Source: Canna indica
Lineage: Eukaryota; Streptophyta; Magnoliopsida; Zingiberales; Cannaceae
Reading direction: 5' to 3'
Length of the DNA stretch: 64,000 nucleotides
Assembly (NCBI GenBank): GCA_034359265.1
Contig: CP136895.1
Coordinates: 5,892,501-5,956,500, forward strand
Shown: positions 1 through 9,276 of the stretch, one piece after another
How the letters are laid out: each line of letters begins with the position of its first letter
Position numbering within the stretch: position 1 is the stretch's first letter
Notes under the pieces: generated by a model
Told to the model about the DNA's origin: nothing
Database searches by the model: none
Seen by the model: only the letters and a program-made list of their open reading frames with translations
Translations under genes and position numbers: made by a program

Positions 1-607
1 CCTGTTGCTGATCCTCATGAGGATGATACTGCCGAGGCTAGTACATCCAGACGCAGGCGGCCACGCGGGCCGAACAGGTGGCAGCCTCCACCAGCCACAG
101 AGTCACGTAGATTGATCAGCGTGATTGGGGAGCGGTAATATATCATGAATTATGAATCATTACAAATTCATTATATCATAATATAATATTAAAATTTATT
201 TTTGTTGTGCAGGTTCGAGCAAGAAGAAGTGCCGAGGAGCATTTCTTCTACTATTCGACGATACATGCACGGGGCATGGCCTACGTGGTCTCACGTGCCT
301 AGCGAGCACGTCAACATGTTATGGCGCGAGTTTGAGGCACACATTTTTTTTTTTTTACATGCATGATGATATATTAAGAATTGGTACTGATATTATTATT
401 TTGCAGGCTCGCTATACATGGGCCGAGGACCAGAGGTCCTTCATTTACGCTGCCTGGGAGTCTATTTCCCGGGCAAGGTACAACGGGCAGCTGGGGCAGG
501 CTCGGTCCCGAGCGATGGCCCGAGCTGGGACCACTAACATCGCGGAGACTCGGGGATACGGCCCCAGTTGGATTACTCCGGATATATGGGACCAGCTCGT
601 GGGGATA
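1..607 (+). pseudogene. CACTA (En/Spm) Transposase_24-type gene, 3'-truncated fragment
   Basis: This fragment encodes part of a plant Ptta/En/Spm-type transposase-associated protein. An exon runs from the window edge to about 134, the next from 213 (after a ...GTGCAG acceptor) and a third from 407. The exon from 213 and the third exon are nearly identical to 7384-7511 and 7579-7785 of the CACTA element further right, including residues such as SISSTIRRYMHGAWPTW and TRGYGP. Exon 1 to exon 2 joins in phase (ER|F). The match to the other copy stops at about 607, where unrelated AT-rich DNA begins, so the gene is cut off on the right, and the window edge cuts it on the left. The 1-134 exon, rich in Arg and Pro, has no counterpart in the second copy and so supplies part of the family missing there. 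Confidence 0.8.
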
Positions 608-904
608 CCACATATATGGAGAAAAAAATTAATAATCAAAATTACCAATAAAAATTTGAATGCTACACATGAAAAGCTAAAATTCATTGTCCATGCTGAA
701 ATTGGACGTCTCCTCAACCTTGACTCCTTTGTTCAGGTCAATGTTGGGAGCACTTAAGGAGAACATTGCGATGAAGGAAGAGAGAATTTCTTAGTTAAAA
801 ACTGCACCAATCTCATGAACTCCCGAGGCCTTGCATGGATCACCTCCGGCGTGTTTACATGAATGATCACATGATTGTTCTACTGCTATTGATCATTGCA
901 AGAC
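608..904. other. unassigned spacer between CACTA fragment and Helitron A
   Basis: About 300 bp with short open stretches but no recognisable domain. It joins the truncated CACTA copy to Helitron-derived sequence and may be decayed Helitron DNA. Confidence 0.4.
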
Positions 905-2645
905 CTCATCGGTTGTGATCACCGTCAATTTTTGTTTGGAAGAATATTCTTTGATCCCCTAGGAATGAGTGAGTTATACTATTTGAGAATTTTACTGAAC
1001 GTGGTTAGGATTTCAATATCTTTCGAGGATATTAGAACATTCAATGGTAAAGTTTACCAACTTTCAGATATGTATGCAATAATTTAGAGTTGATTGACGA
1101 TGACAAAGAATATGTAGATGCAATTAAAGAAGTAAGTACATGAAGATCATGTTTTGCTTTTAGAAAATTATTTGCTACATTATTATTATCGAACTCGATG
1201 TTTAGACCAGAATTCGTTTGGGAGGAGACTTAGAAATTATTAACTGAAGATATACCTTATTTGATAAAGCAAGTGTTACAAACGGAAAGGTATGAAAGCT
1301 ATATATTTGTTATATATATTTATTGTTATTTATTTATTACCAATTAATATATTAAATTTATATATTTTTGAATTTGAGATGTTGTCATTACTAATGATGA
1401 ACTCAAAGATGATTGTTTAGAGAAAATTGATTTTGATTCTAAAAAGATGTGGTAAAAGTTTGGATGACTTTTCTATAATGTCAAAATTATCTTGATCATC
1501 TACAAACATTAACAATCGCTTAATTGCTGAGGAATCGCGTTACAATCGGAGGAGATTGAGAGAGGAAAATTAAGAACAAGTTCAACACTTAACTTCGGAA
1601 CATAAACAAGTTTATGATAAGATATTGGATGTTGTTAAAAGAAAAAAATAGAGGTATTTTTTTTGTCTACAGTTATGGTGGAACCGGAAAGATATTTATT
1701 TGGAAAACTCTTGCATATGCACTTCGATCCGAAGAGAAAATTATTTTAACAGTTGCGTCCAGTGGAATATCATCTTTACTATTGATTGGTGGAAGAACAA
1801 CGCATTCTCGATTTCCGATCCATCTTAATTTGGATGAGGATTCTACTTGCAACATTAAACACGATTCTCTGTTGGCTGATTTATTAGTGAGAACAAGTTT
1901 AATTATTTGGAACGAAGCTCCAATGATGAATATGTATTATTCAGTTATATATTTATTAAATTTCACTAAATACAAATCTAATAGTTCGATTCTCTTAATT
2001 TTAGATATTATTTTGAAGCGCTTGATAGGAAATTATGTGATGTTATGCGTTTTAAGAATCTAAACAACAATGATCATCCTTTTGGAGGTAAGACTGTAGT
2101 ATTTGGGGGAGAGTTCAGATAAATTTTACCTATCATTCATAAGGGAAGCAGACTAGATATTGTTAATGCAACACTTAATTCGTCTTACTTATGGGACGAC
2201 AGTGAAGTTTTGAAGCTAACGAAAAATATGTGTCTCACTGTAAATCACTCCGATGACAATACAGATAATTTGAAAAAGTTTTTCGGGTTAGATATTATCG
2301 ATCGGTGACGGAAAGATAGGTGATTCTGGTGATGATTATGAGATAGTCTGAATTCCATATGATAACTTGATTTTGGATGCAAGTGACCCTGTTGCTGCGA
2401 TTGTTGATGCAATTTATCCTGAGCTTATAACAAATGCCAATAATTTACAATATTTGCAACAAAGAGCTATATTAGCTCACACTCTAAATATGGTTGAGAT
2501 AATTAATTACTATATGGTTTCTCTAAATCAAAAAGAGTCAACGATATTTTTGAGCTCAAATAACACGTGCTTATCAGATTCTGGAGGGAGTTTTATTGGA
2601 TCAGATTCACACACCAGATTTCTTGAACTACATCAAATGTTCTAG
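905..2645 (+). pseudogene. Helitron PIF1-like helicase (copy A), broken
   Basis: Plant Helitron RepHel proteins end in a PIF1-family 5'-3' DNA helicase. Visible parts in order are: a linker around 925-1060 reading GRIFFDPLGMSELYYLRILL; a degenerate Walker A at about 1674-1712 (YGGTGKIFIWKT, where GGTGKT is usual); a Walker B-like LIIWNEAPM near 1900-1930 (usually DEAP); and the VAAIVDAIYPEL region at 2385-2425. From about 2648 the SSVPNHYLTLKVGT stretch matches the conserved SGIPNH...LKVG helicase motif. Several stops and frame changes separate these blocks, so no functional protein is likely. A homologous copy lies at 9277-10930. Confidence 0.8.
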
Positions 2646-2780
2646 TGTTCCTAATCATTATTTGACATTAAAAGTTGGGACGTACTCCTATTATTTTGCT
2701 AAGAAATATCGATTGATCTGTCTGATTATGTAATGAAAAATGATTGGTGTTAACAATCATTGTATAACCACTATGTACTT

Positions 2781-2781
<1 letters not shown>

Positions 2782-2819
<38 letters not shown>
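2782..2819. repeat. (TA)n microsatellite
   Basis: Uninterrupted TA dinucleotides sit between the helicase fragment and the misplaced RepHel N-terminal fragment of Helitron A. Confidence 0.9.
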
Positions 2820-2820
<1 letters not shown>

Positions 2821-2847
2821 CATCACTATTTTTTTTTCTATAGGGGC

Positions 2848-3310
2848 AATGAGAATATCAATACACTGCATGCGGAGATTGTTGCAGACTTAAAGTTAAT
2901 GTTTGACGAACATAATGTATGTATGAATTATAATGCGGAGATTGTTGTTCCCTTATGGTGAAGATGGTTATAGAGAAGATATTTCTCATAGTAATGAGCG
3001 TTTTTCGTTAGCAAATGCAAGAAATAAGTTGACAATGCGAGAATTTTTTGCATATAGAATTCAAGAGAGGAATATTAATCCTTCAACCACACCTTATTCA
3101 AAAAGGTTATTCCAACAATTTGTCGTCGATGGTTATACTATGATTGAGTCTGTCCGATTAAAATATATTCACACACATCAAAAAAATTTACGGGCAAAAA
3201 TATATAAAGGGTTGGTTGATGTTCTTAAATGGAGAAACAAAGCTTAGGGTTTAAAGATTTTGATTTGTAATTCAAAAGATCATATTGAAAAAGAAACTAT
3301 AAATGTTATA
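2848..3310 (+). pseudogene. Helitron RepHel N-terminal piece joined to helicase C-terminal tail
   Basis: From 2848 to 3245 the translation gives EIVADLKLMFDEHNV, then LLFPYGEDGYREDISH, TMREFFAYRIQERN and RLFQQFVVDGYTMIES. These are the conserved N-terminal blocks that precede the Rep nuclease in plant Helitron proteins. The longest open stretch is 2933-3247. Directly after it, 3250-3310 reads GLKILICNSKDHIEKETINV, the conserved C-terminal end of the helicase. N-terminal sequence therefore sits immediately upstream of the C-terminus, an order that cannot come from an intact gene. Copy B has the same C-terminal tail without this insert. Confidence 0.75.
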
Positions 3311-4298
3311 TACCAATTTTTTTTTTTGTGATTTATGCACAATATTATTTTTCTAGTATTGATATATTAATAATAAATTTATTACATATAATGTGAATTA
3401 AGATCGTCGCGCATCGCACGGGTCTTATACTAGTATATATATAAAAGAAAGTACTCTAGTCTTCTTATCATGCCAAGTGTCATGATAAGAACTATGCCAA
3501 GTGATAATTTGTACTATTCATATTTAGTAATACAAAAGCATTAAATAGTGCATTAGTAACACGCTCATATATTTTCTTAGATAGAGAGATTGTGATATTT
3601 AATTAAATCACATTTAATTAGAGGAGAGAGAAAAGGAGGGTATTTAATTAAAAGGGAGATTTTTTTAAAAATAAAAATAAAATAAAAAATAGCAGCATAT
3701 GTAACATTTAGTCCAGTAAATTGCGTACATATAATATATTTTTAATAAATTATGATAAAAATATTCTTTTATCAAAATATGATTACATATAGTAACAAAT
3801 ACTTAAAACATATATTAATAATAAAAATAAATTTTCAACTATGCATATAACAACTAAGCATAAAAAATTGTATTTATTATAAAATTAAATTTATAACATA
3901 ATTTATGTTGTATTTTTTATAACAAAATTAAATTTGATTTTGAAATATGTTATTTTATAAAAATAAGAATAATTTAATTACGGAAAACTTATTGGTATAC
4001 ACCATCAAACCTGAATATATTTAGCTTCTAATTCATAATATATCTTATGATGACATGATTAAATTATTTTAGAAATATCTTATTTTATAAAAATACAAAT
4101 AATTTAATCATGTTTTTATTTATTAGATTTATTAAAATGTGTAATATTTTATTTTATTATTTTTAATACCTACATAATATATCTTAGAAAATACTAACAA
4201 ATTATCAAACAATTTTTCTTTTAAAAAATATTATTAAAATATCATAAAATATTATTTCATCAAAATATGGATTATAAGAAATACGACTATGTCTCTAT

Positions 4299-4300
<2 letters not shown>

Positions 4301-4344
<44 letters not shown>
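4301..4344. repeat. (AT)n microsatellite
   Basis: A continuous AT dinucleotide run in the non-coding 5' part of Helitron B. Confidence 0.9.
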
Positions 4345-4347
<3 letters not shown>

Positions 4348-4747
4348 ACAAAGATGGAAAATCATAATAGGTGACCATACTAGGATTTGAACCCTAGACC
4401 TTTAGAAAATATACAAGATGTTGCCTATATATATCATAGATAATATATATCTTATGAAAATTATTATTTTATAAAAATATGAAATAATTAATGATTTATC
4501 TATTAATTGTATTGTTTAATTTATTTTAAATTTTAGTTAAATATTTATTAATATATACAAAATATATAGATGTAGATGTAACAGATCAATTTCCAATATT
4601 CCGTCTTTTAACTCTATATATATCTCCATATATTCAATTTCTTTAAATTCTCCCATACAAATTTCAAATAACATTAAAAGTGAAGATGTAGCATATCAAG
4701 GGCGATCCTAGAAGAATTTGGAGAAGAAAAAAGAAAAATTTAAAAAC

Positions 4748-5517
4748 CACCAAAAGGGTATGTGAGTGTCTCTCCGAAATCGATTGATCCTCATTACTAT
4801 CAATTGGTCATGGATTTAATGATGCATGGCCCGTATGGTGCTGCACAAAAAAAATCTCATTGCATGCAAGATGGTAGATGTATATGATATTTTTCAAATA
4901 AATTTGTAGACAGATATCCTCGAGGATCGATATTTAATTTATAGAAAGGATAATGGCTGAACAATTAAAAATGAGAAGATTGATTTGGATAATTATTTTG
5001 TTGTCCCTCATAATAGATACCTGTTGTTGAAATATGGTGCACACATTAATGTCGAATGCTGCAATAAATCAAGATTAATTAAATATTTTTTCAAATATGT
5101 GAATAAAGATCATGATCGTGTCACTGTCACATTTGTTGACTCAGCATCATAGTTTGAAATATAAACTCCTGTTTATGAGATCAAAATGTTTTATGATTGT
5201 AGATATATCTCACCATGTGAAGTGGATCTGGAGAATATTCAGTTTCGACATTCATTACAAATATCTATCTGTGCAACGATTGTCGTTTCATTTTCCAAAT
5301 AAACACACTATAATTTTCAATGATGACGATTCAATATCTGAAGTGGCAAATCCACCAACAATTAATGAGTCTCAATTTTTAGCTTGGTTTGAAGCTAACA
5401 AATATTTCTCAAAGGCAATAAACTTAACATGTGTTGAATTTCCTTTGTTGTTTGCATGAAAGCAAGATATTAGACGTTGGATTCGAAAAGAGACAAGACA
5501 ATTTTTGATTGAAAGAA
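4748..5517 (+). pseudogene. Helitron Rep-helicase linker region (copy B), broken
   Basis: Reading across frames gives YYQLVMDLMMHGPYGAA, VVPHNRYLLLKYGAHINVEC and YFFKYVNKDHDR, the conserved blocks that follow the Rep nuclease in plant Helitron proteins. The open stretch at 5112-5459 continues with VANPPTINESQFLAWFEANK. The last codons before the CACTA insertion encode a ...FLIERI-like segment that continues across the insertion into 9277 onward. Internal stops show that it is dead. The Rep catalytic HUH and Tyr motifs are not present in this copy. Confidence 0.8.
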
Positions 5518-5520
5518 TAT

Positions 5521-5822
5521 CACTACTAGAAACATGATCTTCAGCAACGGCTATCAGCAACGGCCGCTCAAGCCGTTGCTATTTGCAACGGCGTTCTTAC
5601 GGCCGGCCGAGCCGTTGCAGATATCTGTATCTGCAACGGCGTTCTAACGGAAAACCAAGCCGTTGTGGATTATTTTAATTATCAGCAACGGCTTTCTGAC
5701 GGAAAGGCGAGCCGTTGCTGATTTTTTAATCTTCAGCAACGGCTTGCTAACGGATAAGTGAGCCGTTGCTGATGATAACTTATCAGCAACGGCTTTCTAA
5801 CGGGCGAGTGAGCCGTTGCTGA
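5521..5822. repeat. CACTA left terminal and subterminal repeats
   Basis: Behind the terminal CACTACTAGAAA there are at least six inverted pairs of CAGCAACGG...CCGTTGCTG, each separated by roughly 15-25 bp and spaced about 60 bp apart. Each pair could fold as a hairpin. In En/Spm such subterminal motifs bind the TnpA-type protein; that function is inferred here. Confidence 0.85.
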
Positions 5823-6113
5823 TAAGTTTATATAGGGCACCAGTCGCGCCCGACCCTTCTTCCTCCCGCGGCTGCCGCCGCCGCTCCTGCCGACGCTTCT
5901 CGCCGCTGCTGCCGACGCCGATGCCTCTCGCCGACGCCTCTCGCCGCCGCTGCCGCTGCTGCCGGTATGTTGATCGGCCGGAGTATTGGTTAAAATCCGG
6001 CCAAAACCCTATTTCTAGGGTTTCGGCCGGCGGCGATCGGCCTATGGCCGCCGCCGGACCTTCTACAGTGGCCGGATAGTGTGTCCGGCCACTGTACGCC
6101 GGCGCCGGATTTT
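5823..6113 (+). other. GC-rich 5' region of the CACTA element
   Basis: A GC-rich block dominated by GCCGCCGCT and CGGCCGG motifs contrasts with the surrounding AT-rich DNA. It is open in one frame (5816-6079), but the product is low-complexity Arg/Ser/Pro/Cys and resembles no protein I know. It is more likely an untranslated leader or first exon of the CACTA gene. Confidence 0.4.
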
Positions 6114-6267
6114 AGAAGCTATGCTACGCAACTTGTCGGGTCATCCCGAAGCAGGCATCTCTTCGGCATCATCTAATCCATCATCCTCGAGTCAGTCCAC
6201 GCCGGTGTACACTCAAGCACTCCAGACCCCGCCATATGATCCAGGCCATCCTCCATCGTCATCGTGA
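6114..6267 (+). pseudogene. duplicated terminal exon piece of the CACTA gene
   Basis: It encodes EAMLRNLSGHPEAGISSASS and a Ser/Pro-rich tail, nearly identical to the C-terminus encoded at 8477-8623. It follows the GC-rich block directly, with all intervening exons missing, so 5521-6981 looks like an internal-deletion derivative of the larger element. Confidence 0.75.
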
Positions 6268-6584
6268 GATTTTGTTTATATTGACTTTGTTACTCAGATA
6301 TTGAACTTGTTTAATTTATATTGACTATGTTATTGAGATGTTGATAGTTCAATTTTACATTTGAATTGTGTTTATACTATCGTGGATAATTATGAATATA
6401 AATATAATTGTTTTGATGTATATCTTGGTGTGTTTGTGATGTGTGAATGAATGTGTATGAGATGTTTGTGATGTGTGAATGAATGTGTGTATGAGGGTAT
6501 GGGTGTGTGAGTTATGTATCAGATAAATGTATCAATGTATCAATGGAAATTTGAAATTTTCAAATTTTCTGGTTGCAGGTATAG

Positions 6585-6981
6585 GTCATCAGCAAGGGCT
6601 TTCCCACGGGCGTCCGTGGGAAAGCCGTTGCTAAAAGTGTATCGAAAGCCGTTGCTGATGACCTACAGCAACGGCTTAGCGACGGAGTTTTACTAACGGT
6701 GTTGCTACGGACTCAGCGGCCGTTGCTATTAATGGTATCAGCAACGGCTCCGGGTCTGTGGCAAAACCGTTGCTGATAATATTTTTAGCGACGGCCCAGC
6801 GGCCGTTGCTGATAATGTTTTGAGCGACGGCCCGAGCGGCCGTTGCTGAACCGTTGCTAAGTCATCAGCAACGCGACTTTCTCTCACGGCGCTATTGCAA
6901 CGGCTCAGCCGTTGCTGATGCTCTTCAGCAACGGCTCAGCAACGGCATCAGCCATTGCTGATGACCATTTTTCTAGTAGTG
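6585..6981. repeat. internal CACTA right end (first copy)
   Basis: Subterminal CAGCAACGGC/GCCGTTGCTG repeats end in TTTTTCTAGTAGTG at 6981. The 3 bp that follow are TTA and do not match the TAT at the left end, so this right end was not the one used in the insertion event now seen. Confidence 0.85.
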
Positions 6982-6998
6982 TTAGTGTTTAGATTAAT

Positions 6999-7128
6999 TT
7001 CGGACGCACGCCGGAATCGTCCAATTCGGACGCGCGCCGGAAAAGTCCAATTCGGACTCGCGCCGGAATCGTCCACTTCGGACTCGCGCCGGAATCGTCC
7101 ACTTCGGATGCGCGCCGAAATCGTCCAA
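6999..7128. repeat. 26-bp minisatellite, five units
   Basis: Five tandem units start at 6999, 7025, 7051, 7077 and 7103, each of the form TTCGGACTCGCGCCGGAATC plus GTCCAM, followed by a decayed sixth. The block lies just after the internal CACTA right end and is absent from the first CACTA copy at 1-607. Confidence 0.9.
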
Positions 7129-7383
7129 TATGGACTCGAACTGTCTCGAAACATTTAGAAAATAATCATCCATCCGACGAGTTGATATGTTTCACGTACG
7201 CATCGACGAATCGGATATGATTTAGCAAAACCTTAATTAGATCCGTTCGGGAATTGTATGTTCGTGTAAAAGAAGTAGATGATCTTTTATACGACGTACA
7301 ATTCTTGAATATATCATGAATTATGAATCATTACAAATTTATTATATCATAATATAATATTAAAATTTATTTTTGTTGTGCAG

Positions 7384-8623
7384 GTTCGAGCAAGAAGAAG
7401 TGCCGAGGAGCATTTCTTCTACTATTCGACGATACATGCACGGGGCATGGCCTACGTGGTCTCACGTGCCTAGCGAGCACGTCGACATGTTATGGCGCGA
7501 GTTTGAGGCACGTATTATTATTATTTTTTACATGCATGATGATATATTAATATTGGTACTAATATTATTATTTTGCAGGCTCGCTATACATGGGCCGAGG
7601 ACCAGAGGCCCTTTATTTACGCTGCCTGGGAGGCTATTTCCCGGGCAAGGTACAACGGGCAGCTGGGGCAGGCTCGGTCCCAAACGATGGCCCGAGCTGG
7701 GACCACTAACATCGTGGAGACTCGGGGATACGGCCCCGGTTGGATTACTCCGGATATATGGGACCAGCTCGTGGGGATATGGTCGACGGATCGATGGCAG
7801 GAGGTTTCTCGGAATGCGGCTAGAAATCGCATGTCGGGAGGAGCAGCGCGTCACACCGGCGGCTCTGTTGCATTTGCAGTGCACGCAAACCGTATGGTAA
7901 GTATATCTTTTAATTATATATTTTATTTGTTATTATGTGTACTAATTAATGTATTTGTTTTGTAAATATAGACGACGGTGTCGGATGACGGGACTGTCCA
8001 GCGACCCTCCCCGATGGCGGTGTTTGAGCAGACTCACCGTCGAGCACATGGGACGGGGGAGTACATCGACAACCGCGCTGCATACATTATGGTAATTATA
8101 TATTTGTTTAAATTATTCATTATATATTTATAATTTAAGTTTTATGATAAATATTAAACAAAAAATCAAACTCGAGTAGGAGACGTACAGCCAGACGGTG
8201 GTGCAGCGCGGGGGTACCCCCGAGGACTTTGACGCAGCAATGTGGGTCGAGGCCGCAGGTGGCTGGGACCATGGCCGCGTATATGGCTTCGCAGATAGTG
8301 GTCATGCGCGAGCCGTACTAGGGCCACTTGGGGCACCGACCCCTCCGGTCGCTGGCGAGCGGCCGTCCACCTCTAGATCCAGTTATGATCATAGTAATAG
8401 GATAAGGACACTAGAGGAGACGGTCGCGCGTCAGACTGAGATGATGGAGCGTCAGAGTCAGACGATGGCGAATATAGAAGCTATGCTACGCAACTTGTCA
8501 GGTCATCCCGAACCAGTCATCTCTTCGGCATCATCTAATCCATCGTCCTCGAGTCAGTCCACGCCGGTGTACACTCAAGCGCTCCAGACCCCGCCATATA
8601 ATCCAGACCATCCTCCATCGTGA
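7384..8623 (+). pseudogene. CACTA Transposase_24-type gene, lacking its 5' exon(s)
   Basis: Four exons can be followed: 7384 to about 7507/7511, 7579-7896, 7972-8091 and 8180-8623 (TGA). The last three join in phase 0 with GT-AG introns. The product contains RRYMHGAWPTW, RYTWAEDQRPFIYAAWEAIS, TRGYGPGWITPD, FEQTHRRAHGTGEYIDN and a C-terminal coiled-coil-like segment (RIRTLEETVARQTEMMERQ) before a Ser/Pro-rich tail. This pattern fits the plant Ptta/En/Spm transposase family (Transposase_24), a TnpA-like DNA-binding or accessory protein; no DDE catalytic domain is present. The exon at 1-134 of the first copy is missing, because similarity starts only in the intron at about 7311. The first intron appears to use GAG|GC instead of GT. 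Confidence 0.82.
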
Positions 8624-8925
8624 TCGTGAGATTTTTTGTTTGGATATTGAACTTGTTTAACTTATTTTGTTTGGATATTGATACTTCAATTTTGCATTTG
8701 AATTGTTTTTATACTATCGTGGATAATTATCAATATAAATATAATTGTTTTGATGTATATATGTTGGTGTGTTTGTGATGTGTGAATGAATGTGTATGAG
8801 GTGTTTGTGATGTGTGAATGAATGTGTGTATGAGGGTATGGGTGTGTGAGTTATGTATCAGATAAATGTATCAATGTATCAATGGAAATTTGAAATTTTC
8901 AAATTTTCTGGTTGTAGGTATTCGT

Positions 8926-9273
8926 CATCAGCAACGGCTTTCCCACGGGCGTTCGTGGGAAAGCCGTTGCTAAAAGTGTATCGAAAGCCGTTGCTGATGA
9001 CCTACAGCAACGGCTTAGCGACGGCGTTTTACTAACGGCGTTGCTACGGACTCAGCGGCCGTTGCTATTAATGTTATCAGCAACGGCTCCGGGTCTGTGG
9101 CAAAACCGTTGCTGATAATAGTTTTAGCGACGGCCCGAGCGGCCATTGCTGATCCGTTGCTAAGTCATCAGCAACGCGACTTTCTGTCACGGCTCTATTG
9201 CAACGGCTCAGCCGTTGCTGATGCTCTTCAGCAACGGCATCAGCCGTTGCTGATGACCATTTTTCTAGTAGTG
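8926..9273. repeat. CACTA right terminal and subterminal repeats (outer copy)
   Basis: The same arrangement as 6585-6981, slightly shorter, ending at 9273 with TTTTTCTAGTAGTG and followed by the TAT duplication. Numerous CAGCAACGGC/GCCGTTGCTG inverted motifs precede the end. Confidence 0.88.
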
Positions 9274-9276
9274 TAT

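Larger units (their letters stand above)
905..3434 (+). mobile_element. Helitron A, decayed (3' end intact-looking)
   Basis: Fragments of a RepHel protein run in the plus direction and end in DNA homologous to the 3' end of a second copy at 10928-11138. The putative terminus is CTAGT at 3430-3434, preceded by a GC-rich self-complementary stretch (GCGCATCGC...), as expected for a Helitron 3' end (CTRRT after a hairpin). The 5' boundary is not visible. The order of protein parts is abnormal: helicase, then an N-terminal RepHel piece, then the helicase C-terminus. All frames are broken by stops and frameshifts. Confidence 0.75.
5521..9273 (+). mobile_element. composite CACTA (En/Spm) transposon with one left and two right ends
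   Basis: The left end begins CACTACTAGAAA (5521). The far right end finishes TTTTTCTAGTAGTG (9273), its inverted complement. A 3-bp TAT duplication flanks the whole (5518-5520 and 9274-9276), as expected for CACTA elements. A second complete right end lies inside at 6960-6981. The segment 6114-6981 is repeated as 8477-9273. Subterminal regions are packed with CAGCAACGGC and its complement GCCGTTGCTG. The element interrupts Helitron B, whose coding sequence resumes in alignment with copy A when 5521-9276 is skipped. Confidence 0.88.

Noticed and set aside
374..717. Overlapping open frames on both strands over the CACTA exons at 374-757
   Set aside because: They are shadows of the exon frame from 407, which alone matches the second CACTA copy at protein level.
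4380..4410. A tRNA-like B box (GGTTCAAATCC on the minus strand), suggesting a SINE or tRNA
   Set aside because: No A box, cloverleaf arms or poly(A) could be matched around it.
5816..6267. Two open frames in the GC-rich part of the CACTA element as separate genes
   Set aside because: The first is low-complexity from GCC repeats; the second is only the duplicated exon tail.
5521..9273. CRISPR-like array from regularly spaced repeats
   Set aside because: The repeats are inverted pairs within a CACTA transposon of a plant nuclear genome; spacers are not unique and no cas genes exist.
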